Assembly: GCA_964409245.1 (NCBI GenBank)
Contig: CAYPCQ010000021.1
Location: forward strand, 1 to 64,000
Direction of reading: 5' to 3'
DNA from: CAIMWS01 sp964409245
Lineage (GTDB): Bacteria > Verrucomicrobiota > Verrucomicrobiia > Limisphaerales > UBA1319
DNA: 64,000 nucleotides
Positions within the stretch are counted from its first letter, which is position 1, and each line of letters begins with the position of its first letter. The notes beneath the pieces were generated by a model that was not told the origin of the DNA, did not search any database, and saw only the letters and a list, made by a program, of their open reading frames with translations. The translations under genes and the position numbers were made by a program. Shown piece by piece: positions 60,948 to 64,000 of the stretch.

Positions 60948-62332
60948 ACCCGCTTTTTCCCACCCGGACACGCCACCGTGTTTCCCGCCAGGTCCGGGCG
61001 GTTTTCCTGGCTTCCCTGACCATGCTTGCCACCGCCCGGGCGGAAGATTGGCCCCGCCTGGGCGGCCCCGGTGGAAACGGCTTTTCCACCGAAACCGGCC
61101 TCGCCCGGTCCTGGCCTGAAAACGGCCCCAAGGTTTGGTGGTCGCTCGCGATGGGCGAGGGCTACGCCGGGGCCGCCATCCGCGGCGGCCAGGCTTTCGT
61201 GCTCGATCGCACCGACGATCTTCAGGATGTGCTCCGGTGCCTGGAACTGGCCACCGGACGCGAATTGTGGCGCGCAGCCATGGATGCCCCGGGGAATCTC
61301 CCCTACAACGGCTCCCGCAATGTGCCGACGCTGGATGGCCCCTGGATTTTTGCGGCAGGCCCCCTGGGCCAGTTTTACTGCTTCGATGGGCGTTCCCGCC
61401 AATTGGCCTGGTCCAAACACCTGGTGAACGACTTCAAGGATCCGCAAATCGACCGCGAAACTCCGCCTGCCGACCGCGCCGATAAACTGGCCCGGGCGCA
61501 AGTGCCCATGTGGGGCATGACCCAGGCTCCCCTGCCCTGGCGCGACGTGGTCATCGTGGCGCCCCAGACCCAGAAAACCGGCCTGGTGGCCTATGAAAAA
61601 ACCACCGGGAAATTGCGCTGGCAATCGGGCAGCCTGGGCCGCAACTGGTATAGCCATGTCAGCCCGTTCCTTGCCAACCTGGACGGCGTGGACCAGGTGA
61701 TCATGCTGGCCCAGCCCAGCGATCCGGAAAAATCCCCCGCCCAGGCGCCTCCCGCCCTGGTGACCGCGGTGGATCCGCTCACCGGACGCATCCTGTGGCA
61801 AACCCAAACCCCGCGGCCCTATAAAATCCCCATACCCCAGCCGGTGCAAACCGGGGCCAGCCGCTTCCTGGTCACCGGCGGGTTCGGGCTGGGTTGCGTC
61901 TTTTTTGAGGCCGCCCGGAAAAATGGCGCGTGGGAGGCCGGAGTTGGCGCCGAAAACCGGAACGCTTCCGCTTTCATCCATTCGCCGGTCCTTTACCGGG
62001 ACCACCTTTACGTGCTCAGCTTGAAGGAGCACGGCGGCGCCGCCACCGGGCTGGTGTGCCTGAACCGGGCCGGGGAAATCCAGTGGCAAACCGGACCCGC
62101 GCTGCAGTTCGACCAAGGCCCCTTGCTGGTGGTGGACGGCCTGGCCTTGGTGCTCCACGGCAAAACCGGGGTGCTGCACTTGCTGGAAATTTCCCCTGCG
62201 GGCTTCAAGCTCCTGGCCAAGGCCAAAGTTCTGGATGGCAAAACCCCTTGGGCCCCGATGGCTTTCTCCGATGGCAAACTGCTGGTTCGCGATTTGAACC
62301 GGATGAAATGCCTGGATTTGCGCCATCCGTGA
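60914..62332 (+). CDS. Exported PQQ-like beta-propeller protein
   Basis: A 472-residue protein with an N-terminal export signal (VRAVFLASLTMLATARA, about 28-44) and an eight-bladed PQQ-repeat propeller: blades start with WPRLGGPGGNGFS, KVWWSLAMGEGYAGAAI, ELATGRELWRAAM, FDGRSRQLAWSKHL, YEKTTGKLRWQSGS and VDPLTGRILWQTQ. It resembles BamB-like or quinoprotein-like outer-membrane propellers, but no PQQ ligand set or cytochrome is obvious. ATG 60914 overlaps the previous gene by 34 bases; a later ATG at 61022 lies inside the signal peptide, so the true start is between these. It is followed by the next gene after 25 bases. Confidence 0.83.
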   Translation: MRLFPKQSDHLNPLFPTRTRHRVSRQVRAVFLASLTMLATARAEDWPRLGGPGGNGFSTETGLARSWPENGPKVWWSLAMGEGYAGAAIRGGQAFVLDRTDDLQDVLRCLELATGRELWRAAMDAPGNLPYNGSRNVPTLDGPWIFAAGPLGQFYCFDGRSRQLAWSKHLVNDFKDPQIDRETPPADRADKLARAQVPMWGMTQAPLPWRDVVIVAPQTQKTGLVAYEKTTGKLRWQSGSLGRNWYSHVSPFLANLDGVDQVIMLAQPSDPEKSPAQAPPALVTAVDPLTGRILWQTQTPRPYKIPIPQPVQTGASRFLVTGGFGLGCVFFEAARKNGAWEAGVGAENRNASAFIHSPVLYRDHLYVLSLKEHGGAATGLVCLNRAGEIQWQTGPALQFDQGPLLVVDGLALVLHGKTGVLHLLEISPAGFKLLAKAKVLDGKTPWAPMAFSDGKLLVRDLNRMKCLDLRHP

Positions 62333-62357
62333 ACCGATCCTATTTGCTGAAGCATTT

Positions 62358-63950
62358 ATGAAACCAAAAACCCATTGGCTGGCCGGCGTGAGCCTGGCCG
62401 GGCTGCTCGCCTCCAGCCTCTTCCCGCCCCTTTTGCGCGCGGCGGAAAGCCCCGCTGCCTGGCTGCTGGCCAAACAGCACGCGGCCAGCCATCGCTTCTC
62501 CACTTTGTTCACCGCCCAGGACATGCGGAATCACCTGGCCTCCGGGCCCGGCCTCGATCAGGCTGTGGCCTGGTGCAAACAAACCGGCGTCACGCAGGTG
62601 TATCTGGAGACTTTCCGGGACGGATACCAGGCGGAGCGCCCCGTGCTGGCGCAGGCCCGGGACCGCTTCTCCCGCGATGGTTTTCTGGTTTCCGGCTGCG
62701 TAACCCCCACCCAGGTGGGCAAGCCTTCCACGGGCTGGAAACCGGCCATTAGCTGCTATACCGACGGCCCCACCCAGGAGCGGGTCCGGCAGATTTTTGA
62801 ATTCACGGCCGGGCTGTTCGACGCCATCATGATCGATGACTTTTGGTTCACCGATTGCGCCTGCGCCGAATGCGAAACGGCACGCCAGGCCAAACGGGTG
62901 CAGGTGGGCGTCCACGCTTATCCGGTGGCGGGCAATTCCTGGACCGATTACCGCTGCGAACTCATGGTGCGGGTGTCCCAGGAACGGGTGATCGCACCGG
63001 CCCGGGCGGTCAACCCCCAGGTGCGGCTCATCATCAAATACCCTCAATGGTACGACCGTTTCCAGGAGCGCGGTTACGAGGTTATCCGCGAGACCGCGGA
63101 TTTCGACCAGATTTGGGTGGGGACCGAAACGCGGGACTACCAGGACAAGCAATGGGGAGGGACAGTCCAGTATGAGGCCTATTTCATCATGCGCTGGCTG
63201 GGGGGGATCGGCGGCGCCAAGTGCGGCGGCGGCTGGTATGATTGGCTGGGCACCACGGAAAAGACCTACCTCGAGCAGGCGCGCCAGACCATCCTGGCGG
63301 GCGCCCGCGAATCCCTGCTGTTTTGTTACGGCGGCCTGCAGCGCGATACCGGCCCGAAAAATATCACCGCCCTGCGCGCGCAGCTGCCGGAGCTGTTCGC
63401 CACGGCTCAGCAGGTGAGCCGGCGGCAGGCCCGGGGCATCGCCGCCTATAAGCCCGCCGGCAGCCCCGGCGGCGCGGAAGCCCGCATCTTCGATTTCGCC
63501 GGCATGCTCGGCCTGCCCTTGCTGCCGTGCCACAAATTCCCCGCAGACGCGGCGGCGGCCTTTTTCTCGATCCACGCCTGGCAGGATCCCGCGCTGGCAG
63601 AACAGCTGGCCCGTTTCATCCAGGCGGGGAAACCGGTCCTGGTGACCGACGGCCTCGCGGCGAAACTGGCGGGCAAGGTTCCTTTGGATGCCGCCAACGT
63701 CCAGATCCTTCCGGTGCGCGGCGATCCCCCATCCATCCTGCAACTTCCTGCCGAAAACCTGGACCGCCTCCGGGCCAGGCTGCTGCCACCCATCCAAGCG
63801 ACCTTCCAGGCGCCCAGCCGGGTGGCCCTTTACCTGTTCACCGGCGGCAGCTGGGTGATCGAAAACTTCAACGACCGCGAGGTGGAAACCACCTTCAACG
63901 GCCGGCCGGTGGCGGTTCCGGCGCGGGGCTGGAAATATGCGTGGGAATAG
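62358..63950 (+). CDS. Secreted TIM-barrel-like protein of unknown function
   Basis: A 530-residue exported protein (signal peptide LAGVSLAGLLASSLFPPLLRA). The barrel-like region (about 65-345) includes YLETFRDGYQAERP, FDAIMIDDFWFTDCACAECE with three closely spaced cysteines that could bind a metal, RLIIKYPQWYDRF and FDQIWVGTETRDY. These are reminiscent of the alpha-galactosidase-like or putative glycosidase barrels of Verrucomicrobiota. A flavodoxin-like region (AARFIQAGKPVLVTDGLAAKLAGK, in part) and a C-terminal beta domain (VALYLFTGGSWVIENFNDR) follow. I do not know the family. It probably shares a transcript with the PQQ-propeller gene. Confidence 0.75.
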   Translation: MKPKTHWLAGVSLAGLLASSLFPPLLRAAESPAAWLLAKQHAASHRFSTLFTAQDMRNHLASGPGLDQAVAWCKQTGVTQVYLETFRDGYQAERPVLAQARDRFSRDGFLVSGCVTPTQVGKPSTGWKPAISCYTDGPTQERVRQIFEFTAGLFDAIMIDDFWFTDCACAECETARQAKRVQVGVHAYPVAGNSWTDYRCELMVRVSQERVIAPARAVNPQVRLIIKYPQWYDRFQERGYEVIRETADFDQIWVGTETRDYQDKQWGGTVQYEAYFIMRWLGGIGGAKCGGGWYDWLGTTEKTYLEQARQTILAGARESLLFCYGGLQRDTGPKNITALRAQLPELFATAQQVSRRQARGIAAYKPAGSPGGAEARIFDFAGMLGLPLLPCHKFPADAAAAFFSIHAWQDPALAEQLARFIQAGKPVLVTDGLAAKLAGKVPLDAANVQILPVRGDPPSILQLPAENLDRLRARLLPPIQATFQAPSRVALYLFTGGSWVIENFNDREVETTFNGRPVAVPARGWKYAWE

Positions 63951-63974
63951 GCATTTGCGCCCGCCTGGCCAGCC

Positions 63975-64000
63975 ATGAAGTTATCCGAAATTAAGGAAAT
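63975..64000 (+). CDS. Possible 5' end of a gene truncated by the window edge
   Basis: An ATG at 63975, 24 bases after the preceding stop, opens the frame MKLSEIKE and continues out of the window. This N-terminus resembles those of some 16S rRNA adenine dimethyltransferases (KsgA), but eight codons cannot decide it. No Shine-Dalgarno sequence is visible. Confidence 0.35.

Overview
The window reads as a high-GC chromosomal segment of a Gram-negative heterotrophic bacterium, most likely a member of Verrucomicrobiota (Limisphaerales/Pedosphaera-like). lpxD implies an LPS outer membrane. The mix of GH29 and GH127 glycosidases, a sulfatase, PmoA/DUF6807, autotransporter-type beta-strand repeats, LamG proteins, Gfo/Idh/MocA oxidoreductases with Tat-like leaders and PQQ-propeller proteins is typical of that phylum. 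The taxon is an inference from gene content; there is no rRNA here, and Lentisphaerota or Planctomycetota cannot be fully excluded. No tRNA, rRNA, CRISPR array, insertion sequence or prophage was seen.

Layout. 1-14.8 kb is mostly housekeeping: a cyclic-nucleotide-binding domain protein, a secreted parallel beta-helix/PKD protein, the fatty-acid genes fabG-acpP-fabF (with an intrinsic terminator between acpP and fabF), a minus-strand run panD-lpxD-rplM-rpsI ending in a terminator, then oxidoreductases, a FAH-family hydrolase, cutA and mnmA. 15-21.6 kb holds a large radical SAM protein, a Tat-type sugar isomerase/epimerase-like protein, and a two-component system: a PAS-rich NarX-like kinase with an N-terminal receiver, whose stop overlaps the start of a LuxR-type regulator.

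21.9-39.9 kb is the accessory highlight: seven co-directional minus-strand genes with short gaps or overlaps that form a polysaccharide-degradation cluster. In order of transcription they are a double-catalytic-domain GH29 alpha-L-fucosidase, a GH99-like protein with autotransporter-type repeats, a 1420-residue sulfatase-glycosidase fusion, a GH29 fucosidase with C-terminal binding modules, a GH127 enzyme, a five-bladed-propeller glycosidase-like protein and a PmoA-like protein. The enzymes point to a fucose-containing, probably sulfated, glycan with arabinose- or rhamnose-like branches. There is no SusC/SusD pair. A eukaryote-type UTP-glucose-1-phosphate uridylyltransferase lies just upstream.

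41.6-48.8 kb is on the plus strand: a non-pyrrolysine MttB homologue, a LamG protein, a WYL regulator, and a compact operon of an HExxH protein, a tandem SPOUT RNA methyltransferase and an RtcB RNA ligase, which looks like an RNA repair/modification unit. 49-54.8 kb (minus) has a HEAT-repeat protein with a Gfo/Idh/MocA partner, a glycine-rich RRM protein, a VIT1-type metal transporter and a BadF-type sugar kinase.

54.9-64 kb (plus) begins with a striking leader: a long nested hairpin that runs directly into an intrinsic terminator, upstream of a second LamG protein. This is a candidate attenuator, riboswitch or small RNA of unrecognised class. It is followed by a membrane protein, an ABC ATPase without a permease, clpS, a small unknown protein, a PQQ-propeller protein and a secreted TIM-barrel-like protein. 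The window ends in what may be the first codons of another gene.
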